A DNA stretch of 9,220 bases from Gammaproteobacteria bacterium (GTDB lineage: Bacteria; Pseudomonadota; Gammaproteobacteria; Pseudomonadales; Oleiphilaceae): NCBI GenBank assembly GCA_029268325.1, contig JAJUGC010000062.1, positions 1 through 9,220 on the forward strand, given 5' to 3'. This document shows, in pieces, positions 1 through 7,056 of this stretch. Every line of letters begins with the position of its first letter. Positions within the stretch are counted from its first letter, which is position 1. Below the pieces are notes generated by a model. That model was not told the DNA's origin. It made no database searches and saw only the letters and a list, made by a program, of their open reading frames with translations. The position numbers and the translations under genes are program-made.

Positions 1-391
1 GCAGAGGATCGCCGCTTGCGTATTCCAGCGGAATCAGGAACACGCTTTGGCCATTCACGGTTTGGGGATCGATGGCGCCACTCATTTCAATATCGATGGG
101 AGCTACGGTGGAAGCGCCGCTCAGTTCATTCAGAGCGGTGATCACAGGGTTGGTCGGATTCGGCGTGACACCGTAGGTGCCGTCCTTTTGCTCCTGGTCG
201 ATAATCAGGTCGCTGGGGATGGGTACTTGTGATTTGATGGGGTTAAAGACCGGCCAAGTCCTACCTTCCGTTGGGGTATTGGAAAATTCGGGTACCGGAT
301 TCGCATTCTTACTGCTGCTACCGCTGTCCAAACAGCCGGTCAGGGCGAGGGACGATGCGACTGCGAGACTGAGCAAAGATTTTTTGAACAT
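1..391 (-). CDS. VolA/Pla-1/cef-type extracellular lipase lipoprotein, N-terminal part (3' end beyond window)
   Basis: The first 130 residues are visible; the gene runs off the left edge. Residues 1-20 form a lipoprotein signal peptide: Lys3-Lys4, a hydrophobic stretch, then a lipobox LTGC with the lipidated Cys at 20. Residue 21 is Leu, not Asp, so sorting to the outer membrane is expected. A Ser/Gly/Asn-rich linker follows. Then comes the pattern typical of the bacterial virulence-factor lipase N-terminal domain (Lipase_bact_N): VPIPSDLI (56-63), DGTYG (70-74), ALNELSGAST (86-95), API (97-99) and DPQTVNGQSV (108 on). In this family a C-terminal alpha/beta-hydrolase domain, not visible here, cleaves lipids; Vibrio VolA is a surface lysophospholipase. 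The ATG at 391-389 has AAAGG nine bases upstream. It is divergent from the fumarase gene. The family assignment rests on remembered pattern, so lipase activity is inferred. Confidence 0.82.
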   Translation of the reverse strand, partial: MFKKSLLSLAVASSLALTGCLDSGSSSKNANPVPEFSNTPTEGRTWPVFNPIKSQVPIPSDLIIDQEQKDGTYGVTPNPTNPVITALNELSGASTVAPIDIEMSGAIDPQTVNGQSVFLIPLEYASGDPL

Positions 392-840
392 GGATAGGAA
401 CCTTTCCTTTTATTATTAGTAGGTAGATTCGGACGGCCGTGCCAGAGGCTTTGCAGCGCAGCTAGCACAAACTATCTCAAGCATAGGCCATCTTTTTCCG
501 GTATGCGAAGTTTTAAACGTAAAATCCTTTCGCGACGTTGCTGCTGGATTTTGGGCGTCTCACCTTACAAAGGTATCAAGTTATCAGCTTAGCTGAAAAT
601 CGGCGGGGCTGCCTGATGGAATGTGATTGGGAAGCGGTTGATGATTAAAGGTGACTATTGCTTCATTAGTCGCGGAATAACTGAAAGCTGGCCAGAAATT
701 GGTTAGAATACCCGACGTCTTTTGATCTCCGCTTCCCTCGCCATTGAAGCCAACTTGCACGCGGCGCGGTAGATCCTGCCATACCAGGAAGTGTCCTTGC
801 GCACTTTCCACTGAAGCAACCCTGCTGAGAGAGAGAATAA
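392..840. other. Divergent intergenic region between lipase lipoprotein and fumarase genes
   Basis: This 449-base stretch must hold the promoters for both divergent genes, yet no strong sigma-70 site stands out on either strand. The best plus-strand -10-like hexamer is TAGAAT near 704-709, without a good -35. Two short dyads are visible: TCAGCT-T-AGCTGA at 584-596 (perfect 6-base arms) and GTTT-T-AAAC at 510-518. ACGGCCGT at 433-440 is a self-complementary octamer. No convincing small gene was seen; open frames here have no recognisable product or good ribosome site. FadR would be a candidate regulator because it controls volA in Vibrio, but no FadR-like operator was recognised. Confidence 0.6.
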
Positions 841-2364
841 ATGACCGTCATTCGTCAAGATGATTTGATCGATAGCGTGGCTGATGCGCTGCAGTTTATT
901 TCCTACTATCACCCCGTTGATTTCATCAAGGCCGTGCATGAGGCCTATCTGCGGGAAGAGTCGCCGGCAGCCAAGGATGCCATGGCTCAAATCCTCATCA
1001 ACTCCCGTATGTGTGCCCAGGGGCATCGTCCCATTTGCCAGGACACCGGGATTGTGACGGTTTTCGTGAAAGTGGGGATGGATGTGCGCTGGGACGCCAC
1101 CATGAGTCTGGACGACATGATCAACGAAGGCGTGCGCCGCGCCTATAGCAACCCGGACAACGTACTGCGTGCTTCCATCCTGGCTGACCCGGCCGGTGCG
1201 CGGAGGAATACAAAGGACAATACTCCGGCGGTTATTCATTACCAGGTCGTTCCCGGCAACACTGTTGAAGTGCACGTGGCAGCGAAGGGTGGTGGTTCCG
1301 AGAATAAGTCTAAAATGGTGATGCTGAACCCGTCTGATAGCATCGTGGATTGGGTAGTGAAAACAGTGCCTACCATGGGTGCAGGCTGGTGTCCGCCCGG
1401 CATGTTGGGAATCGGTATCGGTGGGACGGCTGAGAAGGCGGCGCTGATGGCCAAGGAAGTGTTGATGGATCCGATCGACATCCATGAGCTGCGCAAGCGT
1501 GGCCCGCAAAACCGGGTAGAAGAGCTGCGGCTGGAGATCATGGACAAGGTCAACGCCCTGGGAATTGGTGCCCAAGGCCTGGGTGGTCTCACCACGGTGT
1601 TGGATGTGAAGATTAAGGACTATCCGACCCACGCAGCCTCTCTGCCAGTGGCGATGATCCCGAACTGCGCGGCGACCCGCCATGCCCATTTTGTGCTGGA
1701 CGGTTCCGGCCCTGCGCTGCAAACGCCCCCGAGCCTGGATGACTGGCCGGATATTACCTGGGAAGTGGGCGAAGGTGTGCGTCGCCTGAACCTGGATACG
1801 GTGACTCCGGAAGAGGTGCGCAGCCTGAAACTGGGCGAGACGGTGTTGCTGTCCGGCAAGATGCTGACCGGTCGTGATGCTGCCCATAAGAAGATGGTGG
1901 ACATGCTGGCCAAGGGCGAGCAGTTACCTGTAGATTTGAAGAACAGGTTCATCTATTACGTGGGCCCGGTTGATCCGGTCCGCGATGAGGTTGTGGGGCC
2001 GGCAGGTCCGACCACTGCGACCCGGATGGACAAGTTCACCCGCACCATGCTGGAGCAGACGGGCCTGATCGGTATGATCGGGAAGTCCGAGCGTGGTCCG
2101 GTTGCCGTTGAAGCCATCAAGGAGTTTGGCGCGGTTTACCTGATGGCGGTCGGTGGTGCGGCCTACCTGGTATCCAAGGCTGTGAAGGACGCTAAAGTGC
2201 TGGCCTTCCCGGAGCTGGGTATGGAAGCGATCTACGAGTTTGATGTGCGTGATATGCCGGTGACTGTGGCGGTGGACTCACAGGGTAACTCGGTGCACGA
2301 GCAGGGGCCGAAGATCTGGCAGGCGAAGATTGCCGACAAGATCGAGGTTCAACAGCTCAAGTAA
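841..2364 (+). CDS. fumA: Class I (iron-sulfur) fumarate hydratase
   Basis: Single-chain class I fumarase, 507 residues, interconverting fumarate and L-malate in the cytoplasmic TCA cycle with an oxygen-sensitive [4Fe-4S] cluster. The N-terminal catalytic domain carries the three cluster cysteines in family contexts: C66 (ICQDTG), C184 (GWCPPGM) and C276 (PNCAATRH). Their spacing closely matches the Leishmania enzyme (Cys133, 252, 346 from memory). D68 and H264 fall where its catalytic residues lie. The C-terminal domain has TGRDAAH (343-349), GPTTATRMD (389-397) and GKSERG (414-419), so T391, R395 and K415 also align. All expected active-site residues are present. The start is firm: an in-frame TAA lies directly before the ATG, with purine-rich GAGAGAGAA as ribosome site. 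It differs from class II FumC. The symbol fumA is by class; fumB would be equally valid. Substrate is inferred from family; tartrate dehydratase is less likely for a fused single chain. Confidence 0.95.
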   Translation: MTVIRQDDLIDSVADALQFISYYHPVDFIKAVHEAYLREESPAAKDAMAQILINSRMCAQGHRPICQDTGIVTVFVKVGMDVRWDATMSLDDMINEGVRRAYSNPDNVLRASILADPAGARRNTKDNTPAVIHYQVVPGNTVEVHVAAKGGGSENKSKMVMLNPSDSIVDWVVKTVPTMGAGWCPPGMLGIGIGGTAEKAALMAKEVLMDPIDIHELRKRGPQNRVEELRLEIMDKVNALGIGAQGLGGLTTVLDVKIKDYPTHAASLPVAMIPNCAATRHAHFVLDGSGPALQTPPSLDDWPDITWEVGEGVRRLNLDTVTPEEVRSLKLGETVLLSGKMLTGRDAAHKKMVDMLAKGEQLPVDLKNRFIYYVGPVDPVRDEVVGPAGPTTATRMDKFTRTMLEQTGLIGMIGKSERGPVAVEAIKEFGAVYLMAVGGAAYLVSKAVKDAKVLAFPELGMEAIYEFDVRDMPVTVAVDSQGNSVHEQGPKIWQAKIADKIEVQQLK

Positions 2365-2416
2365 GGAGCGCTGGTATCACTTCGGCTCCTGAGGGTGGGG
2401 CGCCTGCGGGCGTCCC
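2364..2416 (+). other. Two hairpins after the fumarase stop codon (possible weak terminator or mRNA-stabilising stems)
   Basis: The first stem pairs AGGAGC (2364-2369, overlapping the last base of the stop codon) with GCTCCT (2385-2390) around a 15-base loop. The second, stronger one pairs GGGGCGCC (2397-2404) with GGCGTCCC (2409-2416) around a 4-base loop, with one G-U pair. Neither is followed by a run of T, so full rho-independent termination is doubtful. They may protect the fumarase mRNA 3' end or partly uncouple it from phhB, which starts about 40 bases later. Confidence 0.4.
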
Positions 2417-2457
2417 TGCCTTCCAATGCGGGTAATGGCTGGTGAATAGGAGAGGGA

Positions 2458-2829
2458 ATGGCTATGGCTAACCTGATTCGCGAGAAATGTAGACCCTGTA
2501 ATGCAGAAGAGCCGGTGATATCGGAAGAGGAAATGAAGGAACTGCTGCCGCAGGTTCCTGACTGGCGCGTGGAAGAGCGCGATGGAATCAAGCGCCTGGT
2601 GCGTGAGTTCAAGTTCAACAGCTACAGTGAAGCCATGACCTTCACGAACCGTACCGCACAGCTTGCGGAAGAGATGGGGCACCATCCGGCCATGCTGACT
2701 GAATGGGGTAAGGTGACCGTCAGCTGGTGGACCCATAAGATCAAGGGCCTGCATCGCAATGATTTTGTGATGGCCGCTCGCACCGATGTTGTCTATGACC
2801 GGGTATCGAGCCTGGCTGAAATTTCCTGA
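2458..2829 (+). CDS. phhB: Pterin-4a-carbinolamine dehydratase
   Basis: 123-residue member of the PCD/DCoH family. It dehydrates 4a-hydroxytetrahydropterin, regenerating the pterin cofactor used by aromatic amino acid hydroxylases such as PhhA. The active-site signature is intact: E71/E72, G74-H75-H76-P77, W83, H93 and D102 within GHHPAMLTEWGKV and THKIKGLHRND. The N-terminal CRPC (C11, C14) resembles the cysteine pair of Pseudomonas PhhB. It is slightly longer than the usual 105-118 residues because of this N-terminal extension. AGGAGAGG at 2448-2455 serves the chosen ATG at 2458; ATG at 2464 is an alternative two codons in. It lies 93 bases after fumarase and 89 before purU, all in the same direction. 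No phenylalanine hydroxylase gene is in this window, so its partner is elsewhere or it detoxifies oxidised pterins generally. Family call is firm; physiological partner is unknown. Confidence 0.93.
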   Translation: MAMANLIREKCRPCNAEEPVISEEEMKELLPQVPDWRVEERDGIKRLVREFKFNSYSEAMTFTNRTAQLAEEMGHHPAMLTEWGKVTVSWWTHKIKGLHRNDFVMAARTDVVYDRVSSLAEIS

Positions 2830-2918
2830 CTTTGTGCTCTCGATCCCGAGCAGGGCTACCGGGCCAGGCTGCAAAGTCGTATTATGGCGCAGTTTTGGTT
2901 TAACAAGCTGGTAGTTTC

Positions 2919-3773
2919 ATGGAGCATACTTATCGTTTGGTCATTGCCTGCCCGGACCGGGTGGGCATCGTGGCAAAAGTCAGTACTTTTCTGGCAACCT
3001 ATAACGGCTGGATTACAGAAGCTAATCACCATGCCGACCAGGTCAGTGGCTGGTTTTTCATGCGCAATGAAATTAAAGCCAGCTCCATGCCCTTTGACCT
3101 GGAATCGTTCCGGATCGCCTTTGAGCCCATAGCGCGAGAGTTCGGAATGAAGTGGCATATTTCCGACTCGAGCCAGCGCAAGCGGGTGGTTCTGATGGTG
3201 AGCAAAGAGTCTCACTGTTTGGCGGACCTGCTAAACCGTCGGGCAACCAATGAGTTGGAAGGCGAGGTGGTGGCGGTGATCTCCAACCATGACGATCTGC
3301 GTCGCCTGGTGGAGTGGCATGACATTCCCTATCACTGTGTGCCTGTGCCCAAGGAAAACAAGGCTGAAGCCTTTGCCGAGACGGCAGAGCTGATTGAGCA
3401 GTATCAGGCAGATGTGATTGTGCTGGCCCGTTACATGCAGATCCTGCCTCCTGAAATCTGTGATCGCTATCCGGGCCGGATCATCAATATTCACCACAGT
3501 TTCCTGCCGTCGTTTGCAGGGGCGCGTCCTTATCACCAGGCCTACATGCGAGGCGTGAAGCTGATTGGGGCAACCTGTCACTACGTCACCCAGGATTTGG
3601 ATGAAGGTCCCATCATTGACCAGGATGTGGTGCGGGTTAGCCACAGCCATGCGGTCGATGACCTGGTGCGGCTGGGGCGGGATGTGGAAAAGAACGTGCT
3701 GGCCCGCGGCCTGCGCTATCACCTGGAAGACCGGGTGATTGTGCATGAAAACAAGACGGTCGTGTTTGCGTAA
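2919..3773 (+). CDS. purU: Formyltetrahydrofolate deformylase
   Basis: PurU hydrolyses 10-formyltetrahydrofolate to formate and tetrahydrofolate. The formate can feed PurT in purine synthesis, and the reaction balances the one-carbon folate pool. The 284 residues match the family (E. coli 280). An N-terminal ACT domain spans about 5-85 (CPDRVGIVA at 11-19), a regulatory module that in E. coli responds to glycine and methionine. A formyltransferase domain follows from about residue 88 (KRVVLMVS). The triad shared with GART enzymes is present: N190 and H192 in NIHHSFLPSF, and D228 in TQDLDEGP, 38 residues after N190 as in PurN. The start is well fixed: an in-frame TAA lies 18 bases upstream (2901-2903), the next in-frame ATG is codon 48, and no GTG or TTG lies between. 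The ribosome site is weak, so expression may be low or coupled to upstream transcription. PurN is excluded by the ACT domain. Confidence 0.95.
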   Translation: MEHTYRLVIACPDRVGIVAKVSTFLATYNGWITEANHHADQVSGWFFMRNEIKASSMPFDLESFRIAFEPIAREFGMKWHISDSSQRKRVVLMVSKESHCLADLLNRRATNELEGEVVAVISNHDDLRRLVEWHDIPYHCVPVPKENKAEAFAETAELIEQYQADVIVLARYMQILPPEICDRYPGRIINIHHSFLPSFAGARPYHQAYMRGVKLIGATCHYVTQDLDEGPIIDQDVVRVSHSHAVDDLVRLGRDVEKNVLARGLRYHLEDRVIVHENKTVVFA

Positions 3774-3796
3774 TTCTTGCTCAGGCCCCCTTTGTG

Positions 3797-3817
3797 GCCC
3801 TTCTTTCTGAGAAGGGC
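3797..3817 (+). terminator. Hairpin downstream of purU, candidate transcription end
   Basis: GCCCTTCT (3797-3804) and AGAAGGGC (3810-3817) form a perfect 8-base stem with a 5-base loop, starting 24 bases after the purU stop codon. No T-run follows, so it is not a textbook rho-independent terminator. Its position between purU and the predicted gyrA promoter still makes transcription termination or 3'-end protection the simplest role. Confidence 0.45.
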
Positions 3818-3824
3818 TCCCGCC

Positions 3825-3848
3825 GGGCCGCTTTTCTATGGGCGGCCC
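3825..3848 (+). terminator. Second hairpin downstream of purU
   Basis: GGGCCGC (3825-3831) pairs perfectly with GCGGCCC (3842-3848) around a 10-base loop. It lies 8 bases after the previous hairpin and also lacks a T-run afterwards. A palindrome TTCCCGGGAA at 3855-3864 follows closely. The tandem arrangement suggests a structured purU 3' end, possibly rho-dependent. Weak support. Confidence 0.35.
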
Positions 3849-3889
3849 TGATCCTTCCCGGGAATCAATCGCTTTTGAATGCTTAGTTC

Positions 3890-3918
3890 TTCGTTCGTAC
3901 CGCTGCTCATGCTATAAT
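3890..3918 (+). promoter_or_regulatory. Predicted extended -10 sigma-70 promoter for gyrA
   Basis: A perfect TATAAT at 3913-3918 is preceded by TGC (3910-3912), giving an extended -10 element. The -35 position at 17-base spacing (3890-3895, TTCGTT) matches the consensus poorly, which extended -10 promoters tolerate. It is the best promoter-like sequence in the window and sits after the purU hairpins, facing gyrA. Predicted start of transcription is about 3925, giving a leader of about 370 nt. Confidence 0.6.
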
Positions 3919-4294
3919 CATGCCCTTTTTAGAGCCCATTCCACTTGGGCTTGAGCCTATCCACCCAAGGTCGGTTGGTGCATGGCGTGCTCTTGTGCTT
4001 TCAGGGCATAAGCGGTAGCCGTGCTGGCCCTTTGAGGGAGATGGCCTGTAAGCCAGGCTCATACTGAATAGGCTCTTGGCGGGCAGTCTGTCTCTGATTG
4101 AGATGTGCTTTCGGCAGCCTGGAGCGGCTGGGTGGAAGGTGCTGTTTGTCCGCTGGCAATTTGTGCTGGAAGTCGGTCGCCGGAGTTGGGTTGTATTCCG
4201 GTAGGATTCTCGACCGCAATCGCCCAGGGGAGGGCGGGCCAGGACATGTTGTATAGAACCGCCAAAGCAGGCGTATCAACAGGAATCTGTATCT
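3919..4294 (+). promoter_or_regulatory. Long, structured 5' leader of gyrA (no known RNA family recognised)
   Basis: Between the predicted promoter and the gyrA ATG lie about 370 bases with no credible gene. Several stems are visible: AGCCCA 3933-3938 with TGGGCT 3946-3951; CACCCAA with TTGGTG at about 3962-3980; GCCTG 4044-4048 with CAGGC 4054-4058; CAGCC 4115-4119 with GGCTG 4126-4130; a nested stem CGGTCG 4174-4179 with CGACCG 4211-4216 enclosing CCGGAGT 4180-4186 with ATTCCGG 4195-4201; and CGCCC 4221-4225 with GGGCG 4232-4236. A possible long-range helix pairs GAGCCTAT 3953-3960 with ATAGGCTC 4068-4075. AGGA at 4281-4284 is the gyrA ribosome site. None of RNase P, 6S, SRP RNA, tmRNA or the common riboswitch cores was recognised. 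It may be a cis-acting leader or a separate small RNA; short stems also arise by chance in GC-rich sequence. Confidence 0.45.
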
Positions 4295-7051
4295 ATGGGC
4301 GAGTTAGCCAAAGAAATTGTTCCGGTCAATATCGAAGAAGAACTAAAGCAGTCCTATCTGGATTACGCCATGAGCGTGATCGTGGGGCGGGCACTGCCGG
4401 ACGTCCGTGACGGTCTTAAACCCGTGCATCGCCGAGTGCTGTTTGCCATGAGCGAGCTGGGCAACGACTGGAACAAACCCTTCAAGAAATCCGCCCGTGT
4501 CGTCGGTGACGTCATCGGTAAATACCACCCCCATGGCGATTCTGCCGTATACGATACCATCGTGCGGATGGCGCAGCCGTTTTCCATGCGTTACACCCTG
4601 GTCGTTGGGCAGGGCAACTTCGGTTCCATCGACGGCGACAGTGCAGCGGCGATGCGTTATACCGAAATCCGCATGGAGAAAATTGCCCACTCCTTGCTGG
4701 CCGACCTGGAAAAAGAAACGGTCGACTATGTCCCCAACTATGACGGCACCGAGCAGATCCCTGCCGTGCTGCCTACCCGTATTCCGAACCTCTTGGTTAA
4801 TGGTTCGTCGGGTATTGCGGTGGGGATGGCCACCAATATTCCGCCCCATAACCTCAATGAGGTTGTCGATGCCTGTTTGGCATTGATGGAAAACCCGGAT
4901 CTGACCATCGACGAATTGATGCAGTACGTACCCGGGCCCGACTTCCCCACAGCCGGGATCATCAATGGACGGGCGGGCATCGTCGAGGCCTATCGGACAG
5001 GCCGTGGTCGCGTCTATATTCGCGCGCGCTACGAGATCGAAACCGACGAGAAGAACGGCAGAGAGCGCATTGTCATCACTGAGCTGCCCTATCAGGTGAA
5101 CAAGGCGCGGTTGATCGAGAAAATCGCCGAGCTCGTCAAGGAAAAGAAAATCGAGGGCATTACCGAGCTGCGGGACGAGTCCAACAAGGAGGGGATCCGG
5201 GTTGTAATCGAGTTGCGCCGGGGCGACATGCCGGAGGTTGTGGTGAACAACCTCTATGCCCAGACGCAGATGGAAACCGTGTTCGGCATCAACATGGTTG
5301 CCCTAGTCAATGGCGAGCCCAAGACCCTCAACCTGAAGGAAGTGCTCGAGGCCTTCGTCCGTCACCGCCGTGAAGTGGTCACGCGGCGTACCCTGTTCGA
5401 GCTGCGCAAGGCGCGGGAGCGGGGACATATCCTGGAAGGTCTGGCCGTTGCCCTGGCCAACATTGACCCGATCATTAACCTGATCAAGCAATCCCCCACG
5501 GGGAGTGAAGCCAAAGAGCGCCTGATGGCCCAGGCCTGGGAACCGGGTCCGGTAACGGCCATGCTGGGGCGGGCCGGTGAGGACGCCTGTCGCCCCCAAG
5601 GGTTGGCGCCGCAGTTTGGCTTGCGCGACGGCAAGTATTATCTGTCTGAAGACCAGGCCCAGGCGATTCTGGATCTGCGGCTGCAGAAACTGACCGGCCT
5701 GGAAACCGACAAGATCATCGCCGAATATCGGGACATTATCGAGAAGATTGGCGAGCTCCTGGAAATCCTGAACAATCCCGAGCGTCTGCTCGAAGTGATC
5801 CGTGAGGAGTTGGAAGAAGTACGCCGTGAATATGGGGATGCGCGTCGTACTGAAATCGTCAACTCCAAGCAGGATCTCACCTATGCGGACCTGATTCCGG
5901 AAGAAAGCGTGGTGGTCACCTTGTCCCACCGTGGCTATGCCAAGACACAGCCCTTGCAGGACTATCAGGCCCAGCACCGGGGTGGCCGTGGCAAGAGCGC
6001 CACTGCAATCAAGGATGAGGACTTTGTGGAGCAGCTGGTGATTGCCAACTCCCACGATACTATTTTGTGCTTTACCAACCTGGGCAAGGTGTACTGGCTC
6101 AAGGTCTACGAAATCCCGCAAGGCAGCCGGGGGTCCCGCGGTCGACCGATGGTGAACATCCTGCCCCTGGCGGAAGACGAGCGGGTTACCGCGATTCTGA
6201 CCGTGGACCTGGAAGCGCTGCAGCAGCGCGCGGAAAGCGAGGAAGAGCTGGAGGACAATGAAGGCCAGGTGCTGGAAGGCGAGGTAATCGAGGCCGATGC
6301 AGGTGAGGATGCTGAAGTCGACGATGACACCGAAGGTGATGATGTGCCCACGGGCGAATACATCTTCATGGCAACCGCCAAAGGCACTGTGAAGAAAACC
6401 CCTCTGGTCCAGTTCAGCCGTCCCCGTTCCAATGGCTTGATCGCTCTGCGTCTGGATGAGGACGACACCTTGATCTCGGCGGCTATCACAGATGGTACCC
6501 GTGATGTCATGCTGTTCTCCGATGGCGGTAAGGTGGTGCGTTTCAAAGAGAAGCATGTCCGCCCGATGGGACGTACTGCCCGGGGCGTACGGGGCATGCG
6601 TCTGCCCGAAGGCCAGAGATTGGTGTCCATGATCATTCCGGAGCCGGAGGTACAGATTTTGACGGCATCCGAGCGCGGCTACGGCAAGCGGACATTGCTG
6701 GAAGAGTTTCCGCGCCGCGGTCGCGGTGGCCAAGGTGTGATCGCCATGGTGATCAACGAGCGCAATGGCAACTTGGTGGGTGCATTGCAAGTCGTCGATG
6801 GTGATGAAATGATGCTGATCAGCAATCAGGGAACCCTGGTTCGCACCCGGGTCAGCGAAGTCTCCCTTGTCGGTCGTAATACCCAGGGAGTACGCCTGAT
6901 CAAGCTGGCTGACGACGAGGTCCTGGTCGGCATTGAGCGTATCGAAGAGCCTTCGGAAGAAGAGTCTTTAGAAGAAAATGGCGATGTGGACGCCGCTCTG
7001 GATGAGGGCGAAGGCATGGCCGGTGACGAGTCCGAAGGCACCGAGGAGTAA
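4295..7051 (+). CDS. gyrA: DNA gyrase subunit A
   Basis: GyrA cuts and reseals DNA and wraps it so that the GyrA2B2 complex introduces negative supercoils using ATP. At 918 residues it is longer than E. coli GyrA (875) and close to P. aeruginosa (923). The N-terminal breakage-reunion domain keeps E. coli numbering: catalytic Tyr122 in MRYTEIRM and the quinolone-resistance region HPHGDSAVYD with Ser83 and Asp87, the susceptible-type residues. The tower and coiled coil follow, including INLIKQSPTGSEAKERL. The C-terminal wrapping domain has the GyrA box QHRGGRG at 560-566, again at the E. coli position. Two acidic segments stand out: an insert at about 638-688 inside the beta-pinwheel, and a C-terminal tail from 886 to 918. 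ParC is excluded by the full GyrA box. The start is supported by AGGA ten bases upstream and by MGELAKEI, like the E. coli N terminus. It probably has its own promoter and long leader. Confidence 0.98.
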   Translation: MGELAKEIVPVNIEEELKQSYLDYAMSVIVGRALPDVRDGLKPVHRRVLFAMSELGNDWNKPFKKSARVVGDVIGKYHPHGDSAVYDTIVRMAQPFSMRYTLVVGQGNFGSIDGDSAAAMRYTEIRMEKIAHSLLADLEKETVDYVPNYDGTEQIPAVLPTRIPNLLVNGSSGIAVGMATNIPPHNLNEVVDACLALMENPDLTIDELMQYVPGPDFPTAGIINGRAGIVEAYRTGRGRVYIRARYEIETDEKNGRERIVITELPYQVNKARLIEKIAELVKEKKIEGITELRDESNKEGIRVVIELRRGDMPEVVVNNLYAQTQMETVFGINMVALVNGEPKTLNLKEVLEAFVRHRREVVTRRTLFELRKARERGHILEGLAVALANIDPIINLIKQSPTGSEAKERLMAQAWEPGPVTAMLGRAGEDACRPQGLAPQFGLRDGKYYLSEDQAQAILDLRLQKLTGLETDKIIAEYRDIIEKIGELLEILNNPERLLEVIREELEEVRREYGDARRTEIVNSKQDLTYADLIPEESVVVTLSHRGYAKTQPLQDYQAQHRGGRGKSATAIKDEDFVEQLVIANSHDTILCFTNLGKVYWLKVYEIPQGSRGSRGRPMVNILPLAEDERVTAILTVDLEALQQRAESEEELEDNEGQVLEGEVIEADAGEDAEVDDDTEGDDVPTGEYIFMATAKGTVKKTPLVQFSRPRSNGLIALRLDEDDTLISAAITDGTRDVMLFSDGGKVVRFKEKHVRPMGRTARGVRGMRLPEGQRLVSMIIPEPEVQILTASERGYGKRTLLEEFPRRGRGGQGVIAMVINERNGNLVGALQVVDGDEMMLISNQGTLVRTRVSEVSLVGRNTQGVRLIKLADDEVLVGIERIEEPSEEESLEENGDVDAALDEGEGMAGDESEGTEE

Positions 7052-7056
7052 TGGTT

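Noticed and set aside
47..419. Two short plus-strand frames at the left edge.
   Set aside because: They overlap the minus-strand lipoprotein, whose signal peptide, lipobox and lipase-type motifs make it the real gene.
703..1887. A 394-codon open frame on the minus strand across the fumarase gene.
   Set aside because: It lies antisense to a gene with all catalytic residues conserved. Its His/Arg/Gln-rich translation has no recognisable domain, as expected for a shadow frame in GC-rich coding DNA.
2880..2885. TATTAT as a -10 box for a purU promoter.
   Set aside because: No acceptable -35 lies at 16-18 bases upstream, so the match is too weak to annotate.
4001..4279. Minus-strand and plus-strand open frames in the gyrA leader (also 4105-4410).
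   Set aside because: Translations are low-complexity or unrecognisable, without a good ribosome site. The plus frame runs into gyrA in another phase.
3919..4294. A known structural RNA (RNase P, 6S, SRP RNA, tmRNA, tRNA) in the gyrA leader.
   Set aside because: None of the conserved core sequences I know for these RNAs, nor a tRNA cloverleaf with a T-loop motif, could be found.
4526..4557. A quinolone-resistance substitution in the GyrA QRDR.
   Set aside because: Ser83 and Asp87 are both the usual susceptible-type residues, so no resistance change is visible.
5303..6790. A 495-codon open frame on the minus strand across gyrA.
   Set aside because: It is antisense to a fully conserved GyrA, has no family pattern, and reflects codon bias of the real gene.
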